A stretch of DNA of 15,344 nucleotides from Limisphaerales bacterium (GTDB lineage: Bacteria > Verrucomicrobiota > Verrucomicrobiia > Limisphaerales > UBA11358), in NCBI GenBank assembly GCA_003133815.1, contig PKZR01000102.1, positions 1 through 15,344 of the forward strand. Reading direction: 5' to 3'. The translations under genes and the position numbers were made by a program. Numbering within the stretch: position 1 is the first letter of the stretch; every line of letters begins with the position of its first letter. A model generated the notes under the pieces. The model was not told the origin of the DNA. It worked only from the letters and a program-made list of their open reading frames with translations, and did no database searches. Of the stretch, positions 5,701 through 13,600 are shown in pieces.

Positions 5701-8700
5701 GCGGAGTTGGCAGCGGTGCGCTGGTCGTTTCGAGCGGTGCGACGTTGAGCGGCAGCGGCAGCATCGGCGGCGCAGTCACTATCAACAGCGGTGGAATTTT
5801 CGCGCCGGGAAATCCGACTGGCACATTGACCGTCAGCAATAATTTCACCGCCGTCAGCGGCGCGGTTTTGAATTATACGCTTGGCACAATCAGCGACAAA
5901 ACGGTAGTCAGCAGCAACCTGAATTTGAGCGGCACGCTGAACATCACCGGCGGCACCGGATTTACGAGCGGCACGTTTACGCTGTTCACTTACGGAGGCG
6001 CGCTGACACTCGGAAATTTAATTCTAAATCTACCTGCCAATACGTCTGGGACAATTAACACCAACACGCCTGGCCAGGTGAATTTGATCATCGGCACTTT
6101 GCAGTCGAACATCCCCGCGTTTCCCGGCGCGCTCGGCTTCGGCCAGAATGCGACTGGTGCGCGCATCGGCGGCTCGGTTTATCACGTCACGACTCTGGCC
6201 GACAGTGGCACGGGTTCGTTCCGCGACGCGGTGAGCAAGGGAAACCGGTTCATTATTTTTGATGTCGGCGGCACCATCACTCTCGCCAGCGCCGTCACTT
6301 GTTCCAGCAGTCTGACCATCGCCGGCCAAACCGCGCCCGGCGACGGCATTGCGATCATCGGCCACGAAGTCTCCTTGAGCGCGAAGACGAATGAAATTGT
6401 CCGCTACGTCCGCATCCGCCCCGGCAGCCTTTCAAGTTCCGGTGAGGACGCAATCAATGTGGGCGACGGCACCAATATGATTTTTGACCATTGCTCGTTT
6501 GAATTCGCCGGTTACAACAACATTGACGCGCACGGCAACATAGGCAGCGACGCGATGACCGTGCAGAATTCGATCATCGGCGATCCGATGTCCAACGGCA
6601 CCTCGGCCAAGCAGGGTTTCGGCGCGCACACGGAGCACGTCGGCGGAAAAATGGCGTGGTATTATAATTTTTGGGTGAGCGAACACAACCGCGAGCCGCT
6701 GGCGAAGATTGACACCATCTTTGTCAACAACACGGAATACAATTTTCAAGCCGGCTACACCGTCGCCGACACCAGCGGCAATTTTCGCCACGACATCATC
6801 AACAATTATTTCATCACCGGCCCGACCGACCCTTCCGGCGCCAATGCTTTCTATCAGATGGACGCCAATCAGACGATTTACTCAACCGGCAATCTGCGCG
6901 ACAACAACAACGACGGCGTGTTGAACGGGAGTTCCATCAGCCCCGGGGGCGGCGGCACGGTGTTGACCGCGCCGTGGTCACCGCTCTCGACAAACACGAC
7001 GGTGTATACGACGGCGGGCGCGTATCGCTTTGACGTGTCGCAAACGGGAGTGCTGCCGCGCGACCAGCTCGATTCACTCATCCTCAGCCAGATTAAAACC
7101 CTGGGCAACGGCTCCGCCGGCACGGGCGCTGGAACGGCCGGGCCGGGCGGCGGCCTTTACAACGACCAGACTTCCACCGGTCTCGGCAATAACGGCTACG
7201 GCATCGTCAATGGCGGCCCGACGCCGCTCGACTCCGATCAAGATGGTTTGCCGGATTATTGGGAACTCGCCATGGGATCAAATCCCAATGTGGCCGACAG
7301 CCTCACGCCCGGCACCGGCGGCTATACGAAGCTGGAAAATTATTTGAACTGGCTCGCCGGCCCACATGCCGTCGCATCAAAAAATTCATTTGTGGACGTT
7401 GACCTGAAGCAATACACCAGCGGCTTCACAAATGTCAGCCCAAATTATGCTGTGCTGCTTCCGACCAATGGATCGGTCGCCTTGCTGGCGGACGGCCACA
7501 CGGCGGAATTTACCGCCTCGGGAAATTTTTCCGGCCTCGGGAGTTTTAATTTTTCCGTCCGCGCCAGCGATGGCACAATGATGACCAACATCGTCAGCGT
7601 GCTTGTAACGGCCACCGGCGCATCGCAAATTCTGACCTGGCGCGGCGATGGCGCGATCAACAACTGGGATACCGCCAGCACAAACTGGTTGAGCGGAACG
7701 AACCGAGTCAGTTTCGGCACGGGCGACACCGTAACGTTTGACGACACCGGTTCGAACAATCCCGCGATAAATCTTGTCGGCTCGCTCACGCCCGCGTCCG
7801 TCACGGTTGCGGCGAATCAAAATTATTCTTTCGGCGGCAGCGGTTCACTCGGCGGCGCGATGTCGCTCGCCAAATCCAGCGCGGGCACTTTGACCATCGG
7901 CACAAGCAACTCATTCACCGGCGGCACCTTCGTCCAGAGCGGTGACATCGTGATGGCAAATGCCAGCGCCAATGCTTCCGGCCTCGGCACCGGTGCGGTG
8001 ACCTTGAATGACGGCACCGGCCTGAAATTGTTCGACGCCGGCACCGGGCCTGACGCTGGCACACTTCCCAACAGCCTGATTGTCAGCGGAAATACAAGTT
8101 TGGAACTGCCCGAACGCGGCGGCGCGGGCGGCTCAACGCTCACAGGTGGCGGAAATTTCAATTTGATTACCCACTATGTTCGCGGAAATTTCAATTACGA
8201 TTGCTCTGCCTTCACCGGCACGATTACCGCACTGACTCCAGACAGCAGCGCCGATTTCCGAATGGGCAGCTACGCCGGATTTGCAAACGCGGTCGTCACG
8301 CTGTCGAACAACATCAACGCCTACTTCATCAGCACGATCAATCCCGCCGGCAACACGGTTGACTTCGGTGAAATTGACGGGCCCGCTTCCGCCACCTTGC
8401 GCGGCGGACCGACCGGCGGACGCGCCGTCGCGCTGCGCATCGGCGAGCTCGGCACCGATTCCAGTTTCGCCGGTTCGATCATCGAACAAAACACCAACAC
8501 CTCGACCTCACTGGTCAAAATCGGCGCAGGCACGCTCACGCTCGGCGGAAATGATTTTTATTACGGCCAGACTGTCGTCAGCAACGGCACGCTAGTCGTC
8601 AACGGCAGCACCGGCACAAACGCTTTGATAGTCGTGAACGGAACGCTCGGCGGCAACGGCGCAATTGGCGGCGGCGTCACGCTTTATTCCGGCAACGCCA

Positions 8701-10679
8701 TTGCGCCCGGTGCTAATATAAATTCCGGCGCCGTCGGCACACTTATAATTACCAACGGCCTGACGCTGACCAACGCCACGTTGTATTTCGATCTCGCCAG
8801 CGTCACCACTTCCGGCAGCGGCGTGAACGATTTGATTTCCCTCGCCGGCGGCGCGCTCACATTGAGCGGCACAACCACCGTCATGCCAAACCTGCTCAAC
8901 GGCTTTTTGACGCCGGGAAATTACACGCTCATCAGCGGTGGCAGTTCGACCGTCGGCAGCGCCGCGAATCTGGCATGGGCGGGCGCGACTGCCTCTCGAC
9001 AGACATTTTCATTCGACACGACGACCATGCCTGGCAGCGTGTTTCTCAACGTGGCTGGTTTGCCTCCGGCCACGCTCGTCTGGCAGGGAACCAATGGTAG
9101 CGCGTGGGATGTGAACAACACCGTCAACTGGCTCAACGCCGGCACGGCAGACAAATTTTTCGGCCTCGACTCGGTGATTTTCGACGACACATCCACCAAC
9201 GGCAGCGTCGTCATTTCCGGAGTCGTGCAGCCGGGCCAGGTAACCGTTACAAATTCAGCTTTGAATTACAGCATTAGCGGCGGCGAATTGGGCGGCGCTG
9301 GCCAACTGCTCAAAGCCGGTTCCGGCACACTGACATTGGGTGGCAGCAACAGTTTCAGCGGCGGAACGTTCATCAACGGTGGAACAATTTATTTAAGCAA
9401 TGACATCGCCAACCAGTTTGGCCTAGGCAGTGGAGCCGTCACGTTCAACGGCGGCGCGCTTTCGATGTATGACAACGTGAACACTTACAACGGCTCTTAT
9501 TGGAATGTGATCGTGCCGACAAATTGCACGGGCACGCTGAACACCGATTCGCGTTGCGATCTTTATGGCTCGCTGACCGGCGGCGGCACGCTGAATTTCA
9601 GTGTGACTTACGTCCGCACGAGTCTTTATGGCGACTGGTCGGCGTTCACCGGAAATATCAATGTAAGTGGCGGCGGTGAATTTCGGGTGTTGAATTTCAC
9701 CGGCTATCCGAACGCCGCAATCAATTTGTCCGACAACAACTGGATGGATTTTCAAGGCGCGGTTGACCCCGCCGGAACGACGCTGCAAATCGGCGCCTTG
9801 TCGGGTGCCAGTTCATCCTCGTTGTTCGGCGGCCCAACAACGGGGAATATTTTCACCTGGCAGGTCGGGGGGCAAAACACGGATGCAATTTTTGCCGGAA
9901 CCATTGCGGAGCAAAATACGAATACCATCACCGCCATTGAAAAAACAGGCGCCGGAACATGGACGCTTAACGGCAGCAACTCATTTGTCGGCGGCATGAC
10001 TGTGAGCGCCGGAACCTTGCAGGTCAACAATACGACCGGCAGCGCGACCGGCACGAACCAGGTTTTCGTCGCCAGCGGCGCGACGCTTTCCGGGAATGGA
10101 ATCATCGGCGGCCTGACGGCTTTTGACGACGAAGCCATTCTTTCACCCGGAAATCCGTCGGGCACGCTGACCATCAGCAACGAACTCGATTTGAGCGATC
10201 AGACAGAATTGCAATTCGGCCTCGGCACGAACGGCGACGAAGTCGTTGTGTCCGGCAATTTGACTTTGGGCGGACAGCTCAACATCACCAATCTCGGCGG
10301 ATTCGGCGTCGGCAGCTACACGTTGCTTGCTTATGGAGGCGTGCTGACCATGGGAAATCTTTCAATCGCGTCCGCGCCCGCTGGTTTCATTTACACGATC
10401 AGCACAAACACGCCGGGGCAAATCAATCTCATCGTTCAATTGCCGACACCGCCTGTTATCGGGGGCATCAAGTTATCGGGCGGCAATCTGGTTCTGAGCG
10501 GTTCGGGCGGCACGGCCTTTGGGACGTATTATGTTCTGACATCAACCAATGTTGCCACGCCGCTAACGAACTGGACGCGATTGCTGACAAATCAGTTCGA
10601 TGGAAACGGTGATTTCAATTTAACCAACGGGATGAACACAAATTTATCACAGAGCTTCTATCTGTTGCAAATGCCGTGA
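2769..10679 (+). CDS. Giant secreted autotransporter-associated repeat protein with embedded PL1-type pectate-lyase-like domain
   Basis: The 2636-residue protein starts with a signal peptide (hydrophobic LFLTGGLLLMMVAL, cleavage near GHAA, residue 43). At least nine autotransporter-associated beta-strand repeats (GaGTLTL-x-NsYsGgTtvsnGtL) follow, for example near nt 4030, 4370, 5190, 5400, 5600, 7875, 8515, 9305 and 9945. Residues ~1115-1385 are a pectate-lyase-like beta-helix opening with AFPGALGFGQNATGAR, then LTIAGQTAPGDGIAI, DHCSF (D1240) and HNREPLAK (R1308). A calcium-loop segment DSDQDGLPDYWE (1488-1499) and an Ig/cadherin-like stretch (~1540-1618) follow. WxGdg-NWd-tNWl modules begin at W732, W1624 and W2105. 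The last ~75 residues (TSTNVATPLTNWT...FYLLQMP) form a small beta domain; no autotransporter beta-barrel or PEP-CTERM segment is present. ATG 2769 fits the signal peptide and promoter. The gene leads into the PL4 gene 10 bp downstream. Pectin binding or cleavage at the cell surface is inferred. Confidence 0.88.
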   Translation: MLAKIGSYFASRCYLTHTTTNPGGLFLTGGLLLMMVALNGHAANVLKLNTSTMNGGATDWSAAPATTDVGEFANTPSSATLAAMTLGGSLTLGGLQFDSNLAGPMTIASGNTLTLGTSGISLSAANNDVTINCALTLGTSPQTWTVASGRTLTIGVSPSIPAAYVLTITGAGNTTVSGSLNPANADNCGILIKGGNFTASNVTIQRSHNYGSTAPTAAAPLAADTGDGFVVSGSSTAASMATLNIGINNSASSALVSGGSLIVTGKVLVGSISTASRWNVFQVSGGSFTANDTVSGIVLSPNNGSSGVSSLTEFYLSGGTTTAGKIVFGASTDTVGGNGFLLVKGGNLYVGSGGILRATTVSGYSSTVSLYNGLLGATADWSSSLPMQLSGTTFTIQAADASAVAHNISLSGAISGTGALVKSGGGTLTLSAADTYAGNTTISAGKLLLANASALPKGTALTLGGSGTAAFLDTAGFNVQISGLATVGTAANQVITNSSAANTSIITFSNSAANSTFGGTVAGANKPIALTILGGNLTLNGQNSYGGNLFISNGKLALSGAGSTFSGAQIVLSNAAAALDISGMGGITLGAGQSLSGYGTVTGSVAAVNCPISPGAFGTAGTLSFRNNLTLNGNVTNHFDLGIDPNSTGNDLITVAGVLNVSGTNVIDVAPLGASLSASTYKLIQCGSLGSGGTNNFLLTGTLGSSLQAVINVTSTEVDLIVSAAGGTQRIWIGDGSANNWDYTTTNWLNGTAPDFFNDGNFVTFDDTGSQNPPVNLTTTLQPAAVFVNAAGNFIFSGTGKISGTGTLTKTNSGVLTILTTNNYTGVTTINAGTLRLGNGAAAGSIGGNLIQNSGTLVLNQPGSTTFSNTISGAGNFVQAGSGTTILTASNSYSGSTTVSNGTLQLNTGAWFGSGNITNNGLLAFNHSGSLTVGAAIDGTGAVTLRGGGTLTVTGINSYSGCTTVSNGTLLVNNSAGSGVGSGALVVSSGATLSGSGSIGGAVTINSGGIFAPGNPTGTLTVSNNFTAVSGAVLNYTLGTISDKTVVSSNLNLSGTLNITGGTGFTSGTFTLFTYGGALTLGNLILNLPANTSGTINTNTPGQVNLIIGTLQSNIPAFPGALGFGQNATGARIGGSVYHVTTLADSGTGSFRDAVSKGNRFIIFDVGGTITLASAVTCSSSLTIAGQTAPGDGIAIIGHEVSLSAKTNEIVRYVRIRPGSLSSSGEDAINVGDGTNMIFDHCSFEFAGYNNIDAHGNIGSDAMTVQNSIIGDPMSNGTSAKQGFGAHTEHVGGKMAWYYNFWVSEHNREPLAKIDTIFVNNTEYNFQAGYTVADTSGNFRHDIINNYFITGPTDPSGANAFYQMDANQTIYSTGNLRDNNNDGVLNGSSISPGGGGTVLTAPWSPLSTNTTVYTTAGAYRFDVSQTGVLPRDQLDSLILSQIKTLGNGSAGTGAGTAGPGGGLYNDQTSTGLGNNGYGIVNGGPTPLDSDQDGLPDYWELAMGSNPNVADSLTPGTGGYTKLENYLNWLAGPHAVASKNSFVDVDLKQYTSGFTNVSPNYAVLLPTNGSVALLADGHTAEFTASGNFSGLGSFNFSVRASDGTMMTNIVSVLVTATGASQILTWRGDGAINNWDTASTNWLSGTNRVSFGTGDTVTFDDTGSNNPAINLVGSLTPASVTVAANQNYSFGGSGSLGGAMSLAKSSAGTLTIGTSNSFTGGTFVQSGDIVMANASANASGLGTGAVTLNDGTGLKLFDAGTGPDAGTLPNSLIVSGNTSLELPERGGAGGSTLTGGGNFNLITHYVRGNFNYDCSAFTGTITALTPDSSADFRMGSYAGFANAVVTLSNNINAYFISTINPAGNTVDFGEIDGPASATLRGGPTGGRAVALRIGELGTDSSFAGSIIEQNTNTSTSLVKIGAGTLTLGGNDFYYGQTVVSNGTLVVNGSTGTNALIVVNGTLGGNGAIGGGVTLYSGNAIAPGANINSGAVGTLIITNGLTLTNATLYFDLASVTTSGSGVNDLISLAGGALTLSGTTTVMPNLLNGFLTPGNYTLISGGSSTVGSAANLAWAGATASRQTFSFDTTTMPGSVFLNVAGLPPATLVWQGTNGSAWDVNNTVNWLNAGTADKFFGLDSVIFDDTSTNGSVVISGVVQPGQVTVTNSALNYSISGGELGGAGQLLKAGSGTLTLGGSNSFSGGTFINGGTIYLSNDIANQFGLGSGAVTFNGGALSMYDNVNTYNGSYWNVIVPTNCTGTLNTDSRCDLYGSLTGGGTLNFSVTYVRTSLYGDWSAFTGNINVSGGGEFRVLNFTGYPNAAINLSDNNWMDFQGAVDPAGTTLQIGALSGASSSSLFGGPTTGNIFTWQVGGQNTDAIFAGTIAEQNTNTITAIEKTGAGTWTLNGSNSFVGGMTVSAGTLQVNNTTGSATGTNQVFVASGATLSGNGIIGGLTAFDDEAILSPGNPSGTLTISNELDLSDQTELQFGLGTNGDEVVVSGNLTLGGQLNITNLGGFGVGSYTLLAYGGVLTMGNLSIASAPAGFIYTISTNTPGQINLIVQLPTPPVIGGIKLSGGNLVLSGSGGTAFGTYYVLTSTNVATPLTNWTRLLTNQFDGNGDFNLTNGMNTNLSQSFYLLQMP
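4962..5282 (+). repeat. W-module copy 1 of the giant protein
   Basis: This segment encodes WIGDGSANNWDYTTTNWL, a VTFDDTGS block, a TLQPAAVFV strand, and an FSGTGKISGTGTL strand leading into a PATR unit. The same order recurs at 7638 and 9081, so the protein grew by duplication of a ~105-residue module. Confidence 0.75.
5439..5671 (+). repeat. Near-identical 35-bp direct repeats 198 bp apart
   Basis: A 35-bp segment starting AATTCTTACAGCGGC at 5439-5473 recurs at 5637-5671 with one mismatch. It encodes NSYSGxTTVSNG in adjacent PATR units 66 codons apart. Most other PATR units here have diverged far more in DNA, so this points to a recent duplication or gene conversion. Confidence 0.7.
5820..6095 (+). 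repeat. Long internal duplication, copy A (~92 aa)
   Basis: Encodes GTLTVSNNF...TVVSSNLNLSGTLNIT...TLFTYGGALTLGNL...INTNTPGQVNLIIG. It matches copy B at 10161-10439 in order and length. The copies lie just before the pectate-lyase-like domain and just before the C-terminal domain, so this unit closes each beta-repeat block. Confidence 0.75.
6111..6920 (+). other. Embedded pectate-lyase-like (PL1-type) domain
   Basis: Residues ~1115-1385 of the giant protein. Recognisable PL1 features are the entry AFPGA-GFG, YHVTTLADSGTGSFRDAV, FDVGGTI, LTIAGQTAPGDGIAI, YVRIRPGS, MIFDHCSF (D1240) and HNREPLAK followed by FVNNTEYNF. R1308 matches the catalytic-base arginine of the RxPxxR region, although the second arginine is lysine here. 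After DHCSF, where many relatives have an acidic D-E pair, this protein has GYNNID, leaving D1240 and D1253 as the visible acidic residues. Calcium binding, and so activity, may be altered. Confidence 0.75.
7638..7960 (+). repeat. W-module copy 2 of the giant protein
   Basis: Encodes WRGDGAINNWDTASTNWL, VTFDDTGSNNPAINL, SLTPASVTV, and FGGSGSLGGAMSLAKSSAG leading into a PATR unit. It is closest to copy 1 in the WxGDG and FDDTGS blocks. The ~300 residues after it (FTGTI, RGGPTGG, FAGSIIEQNTNT) are mirrored after copy 3. Confidence 0.75.
9081..9400 (+). repeat. W-module copy 3 of the giant protein
   Basis: Encodes WQGTNGSAWDVNNTVNWL, VIFDDTSTNGS, VVQPGQVTV, and ISGGELGGAGQLLKAGSG leading into a PATR unit. 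The downstream FTGNI, FGGPTTGN and FAGTIAEQNTNT blocks parallel those after copy 2, so a segment of about 480 residues was duplicated. Confidence 0.75.
10161..10439 (+). repeat. Long internal duplication, copy B (~93 aa)
   Basis: Encodes GTLTISNEL...EVVVSGNLTLGGQLNIT...TLLAYGGVLTMGNL...ISTNTPGQINLIVQ, the partner of copy A at 5820-6095. Confidence 0.75.
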
Positions 10680-10689
10680 TGCAGTACCA

Positions 10690-13600
10690 GTGAAAACTTT
10701 GACCGCAAGCCTGATTGTCGGTGCCATGCTGTTCCTGGCAGCGGGCCTTTTGTCAGCGGCAAATGTCACAATCACCGATAATGGCAATGGCACGGTCACG
10801 ATGGCGAATGGACTGGTGACAATGATCTTCAGCAAGTCCGACGGCTCGGTTTCCTCGTTCACCACCGCGAAAAATCCAAGCCTCAACCTGATTGATTCCG
10901 GCCAGGACTATGCCTTGAGCCTGACGCATATCGGCAGCGGCACGAACGATTGGTGGGTTTCCGTTCCGGCCGGCTTCGGCTCGGCTTACAGTGTCGTGAC
11001 CAATAACGGACAGATTGCCGACGTGATGATCCGCAATCCGCGCGCAACCGGCGACACGAATTTGTTTCCGAACGGTTTGTGGGACTGGTCGGAACATCAT
11101 GTGATGCGTGCCGGTGAGGCCGGCTTTTATACATATCACGTCTGGCGGCATTGGAGCAACCAGCCGGCGGCTTATTATGATGCGGACAGTTGGCAGGGTC
11201 GTGCCAACACCACCACTTTTGTCCAGACGACGAATGCCAATGGCAGTGTCAACAACGCTTGGGCATTTTCGGGATCGGATGTGCCAATTGCCTTGAGCAT
11301 CGGCAATATCCCCGGAGCCAATTCCGCCGGGGTTCCCGGCGAAGTGGAGATATTGCCGTTCACCAACACGTGGACACAGCCGGCTGGGACAAATTACGAG
11401 CCGGGCTGGCCGGCCTATACCCAGCCGTGCGGTTTGACTGCCAACCTCCAGCCGACGTGGACCAAGTATGATTATAGCAGCTACCAAGGACCTTCCAATT
11501 CCTTCCGCACTGTCTGGGGACTGGCCACGGATCAAGTAGGGCTGTGGAGCATTCTGGCCAGCTTTGAACATATGAACGGCGGACCGACCAAGCAAAAGGG
11601 AGCCATGTCTGGTGACTATATGTATAACGATGACTTTGAAGGCCACGGTTTGGGCAATATTCCCAATCCGGGTGCTGCCGCCGGCGAGGTCTTCTCCAAA
11701 ATGATCGGCCCGTTTTTCATGTATGCCAACACGGGAACCAACCACTTGCAGCTTTGGCAGGATGCGCAAAATGAAGCCACGTTGATGGTGTCCAACTGGC
11801 CTTACGCCTGGGTCAACGAACCGGAAAATGTTTATCCGCGCCAGCGCGGGACAGTCACCGGCACAATCAAAGCGAAAACCGGTGAGCCCACGGCCAACGC
11901 GGTGGTGATTCTCGGCAACGAAACTTCCCTCGACTGGATGTATCAAGGTGTCACAAATTATTTGTTTTGGACGACGGCCGACACCAACGGAAATTTCACC
12001 ATTCCGAAGGTGCGGCCTGACAACTACGTCCTGTTTTCCTATGTGCCGGGCATCTGGGGCGAATTGCAAATCTCCAACATCGTCGTCATGGCCGGCCAGA
12101 CCAACAACCTTGGGGTCATCAATTGGAATCCGCCACACTTGCAGCAGCGGCTCTGGCGCGTCGGTACGCCGGACCATAGTTCCAAGGAATTTCATCTGGG
12201 CAACCAGCCCAAGCAGTTTGGCTTGTGGTGGCGTTATCTGAATGACATGAGCACGAACGACGTGAATTTCTTCGTCGGCAGGAGCGTGGAATCCAATGAC
12301 TGGTATTATGCGCAATGCATCTCACCCGTAACGCTGCAATCCTGGCCCAATCTGACCGATTATACGCAGACCAACGGCACTTACTGGGGGCCGGTGTGGA
12401 ACATCATTTTCAATCTGACCAGTCTGCCAACAACCAGCGTGCTTTGCACCGTGGCGCTGGCGGGCGGCAACGGCTGCTATTTTTATCCCTATATTAATGG
12501 GGTCAATGTGACGCCCAACATTTCAGGATTTTCCAATCCATCCCAGGGGGTTTTCACCACCACCGGCGATGATATTTATCGCGATGTCGTGACGGTCGGA
12601 CGATACCAGTATTTTCAGTTCACCTTCCCCAGCAGTGATTTCGTGGTTGGCACCAACACCTTTTCCATCCATCTCCGCCAACCCGGCAGTCCCGGCAGTT
12701 GGAACATCGGCAGCGTCACCAACGGCTACCCCAATCTGGTCCAGGGCGGCATCATCTACGACTTTCTCCAGATGGAAGCCGGCTCGCAGGTGATTTTGTC
12801 AAGCCCGCCGACCGCGCCGACCGGATTGACAGCCACGGCAGTGTCAGGCTGCGAGATAGAACTGAGTTGGACGAACAACGCGACCAATGCAACAAACATC
12901 GTCATCCAGCGCTCCACCGACAATGTTCATTTCAGCCAGATTGGGGTTGGAATGAACACGACAACCAGCTATACGGACACCAATTTGCCGCCGGGAACAG
13001 CCTATTATTATCGTGTTGTAGCCAACAATGTTGATGGCAACTCTCCTTATTCAAACACCGCACAAGTTTCAACGCAGCCCGCGCAACCGCCCGCAACCCC
13101 CGGCTACTTTGCAGCCACAGCGGCATCCACCAACCAGATTAATCTGACATGGGCTGAGTCTTCTACAAACGAAGACGGGTTTTATCTCACACATTCCACC
13201 AACGGTGGAAATTATTTTTCACTTGCGATGCTCGCGACGGGCGTCACAAACTATTCCGACACCGGACTCATTCCCGGAACCACTTATTATTATCAAATTC
13301 AGGCGTTTCGCTCGTGCTGGGGCAATTCTGCCTTTGCCGGGCCGGTCAGCGCCACAACCCTCCTGCCACCTCTGCCGGTCACGCCGCTGGGCTTGGTCGC
13401 CGGGCCGGGAAATGGCCTGATCAATTTGAGCTGGCTCCCTTCTTCCGGAGCCAGCAGTTATAATGTAAAGCGCGGCACAAGCAGCGGCCTTGAGACAAAC
13501 CTGGCCAATCTCACAGGCACCACTTATACCGATACTGGCGTTATCAACGGCACGACATATTATTACGTTGTCTCGGCGGTTAACGGAGCCGGGGAAGGAA

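Noticed and set aside
4961..5842. 293-codon plus-strand frame inside the giant gene
   Set aside because: The translation is a low-complexity R/Q/H-rich string in the +1 frame of the PATR region, produced by the repeat codon pattern.
10753..12315. 520-codon open frame on the minus strand
   Set aside because: It is fully antisense to the PL4 lyase domain, whose motifs and active-site spacing are clear. Its translation has no recognisable domain, so it is a codon-bias shadow.
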